From Rugalucina vietnamica (Eukaryota > Mollusca > Bivalvia > Lucinida > Lucinidae): DNA of 64,000 nt. Where the stretch lies: positions 45,308,760 through 45,372,759 of the forward strand of contig OZ024873.1 in assembly GCA_964017185.1 (NCBI GenBank), given 5' to 3'. A program made the position numbers and the translations under genes. Under the pieces are notes generated by a model, which had not been told where the DNA came from, made no database searches, and saw nothing but the letters and a program-made list of their open reading frames with translations. Of this stretch, positions 63,859 through 64,000 are shown one piece after another (position 1 is the stretch's first letter; each line of letters opens with the position of its first letter).

Positions 63859-64000
63859 CTACTCCCCCCTCGGACAAAGTTCGTCCCGAACTTTAAATAA
63901 TGTACACAAACTACATTTTCAAGAAAATGTCATAAACAGTGAATCACAGTAGTTTTACAATCACTTTTCTCATTTTGTTTAGATTAACAAAAGTACACTC
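63859..64000 (-). mobile_element. Polypurine tract and last internal bases of the LTR retrotransposon
   Basis: CGGGACGAACTTTGTCCGAG followed by a G-run and AGTAG abuts the LTR. Many bivalve Gypsy-like elements end their internal region this way. Too little is present to identify pol. Confidence 0.45.

Noticed and set aside
63521-63952. 143-codon plus-strand frame at the right edge
   Set aside because: It is antisense to the LTR and purine tract and has low-complexity composition.

Overview
The window is animal nuclear DNA, almost certainly from a bivalve mollusc. It is AT-rich and intron-rich, carries Toll-like receptor genes, and is packed with repeat families typical of clams and oysters: tRNA-derived SINEs, foldback MITEs, (ACGG)n-tailed pearl/Helentron-like elements, L1/Tx1-like LINEs and Penelope-like elements. 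There are no operons or bacterial features.

The host frame is one large minus-strand gene. Twelve well-supported exons, and one doubtful one, run from a start codon at 58059 leftwards to 5241 and continue past the window. The chained product has a basic N-terminus, about four ankyrin repeats, a linker resembling TRPA/pyrexia-type TRP channels, and the first transmembrane segments (S1, S2). The pore half lies outside. Splice phases match across all exons except at the doubtful one. Decayed duplicates of several exons lie near their sources.

The roughly 26-kb intron between 45410 and 19160 holds three Toll-like receptor loci on the opposite strand: a TIR-only membrane protein (21258-22049), a full TLR broken by a frameshift in its TIR domain (30947-33222), and an intact 744-residue TLR (33787-36021). 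Another intron holds a small secreted cysteine-repeat protein (15371-15922), also on the plus strand.

Two mobile elements stand out. On the minus strand at 24958-27977 is a Penelope-like element of the permuted Naiad type, with an N-terminal GIY-YIG endonuclease, then a CxC-type linker, then reverse transcriptase. Four codons of its frame are TGA, three of them where cysteine is expected: the first zinc ligand of the endonuclease, the first residue of the CxC motif and a third endonuclease cysteine. This is the pattern of a selenocysteine-encoding retroelement. Second, 7352-9738 is an element with ~92-bp inverted repeats that begin with CACAGTG and a 5-bp target duplication (AGGAG), the hallmark of the Transib/RAG transposon family. 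It sits inside a MITE that supplies the empty-site comparison.

Region by region: 1-4190 L1/Tx1-like LINE (minus); 4208-5222 MITEs; 5241-11615 channel exons with the Transib-like insertion; 13.4-18.0 kb pearl-like repeats around the cysteine-repeat gene; 18.1-19.2 kb channel exons; 21-36 kb TLR loci with the Naiad and a MULE-like element; 36-45 kb MITEs and repeats; 45.4-48.2 kb ankyrin exons; 48.4-56.4 kb pearl-like repeats; 56.8-58.1 kb first exons; 60-64 kb SINE, an ankyrin-like relic exon, and a 3' LTR of a minus-strand LTR retrotransposon running off the right edge.
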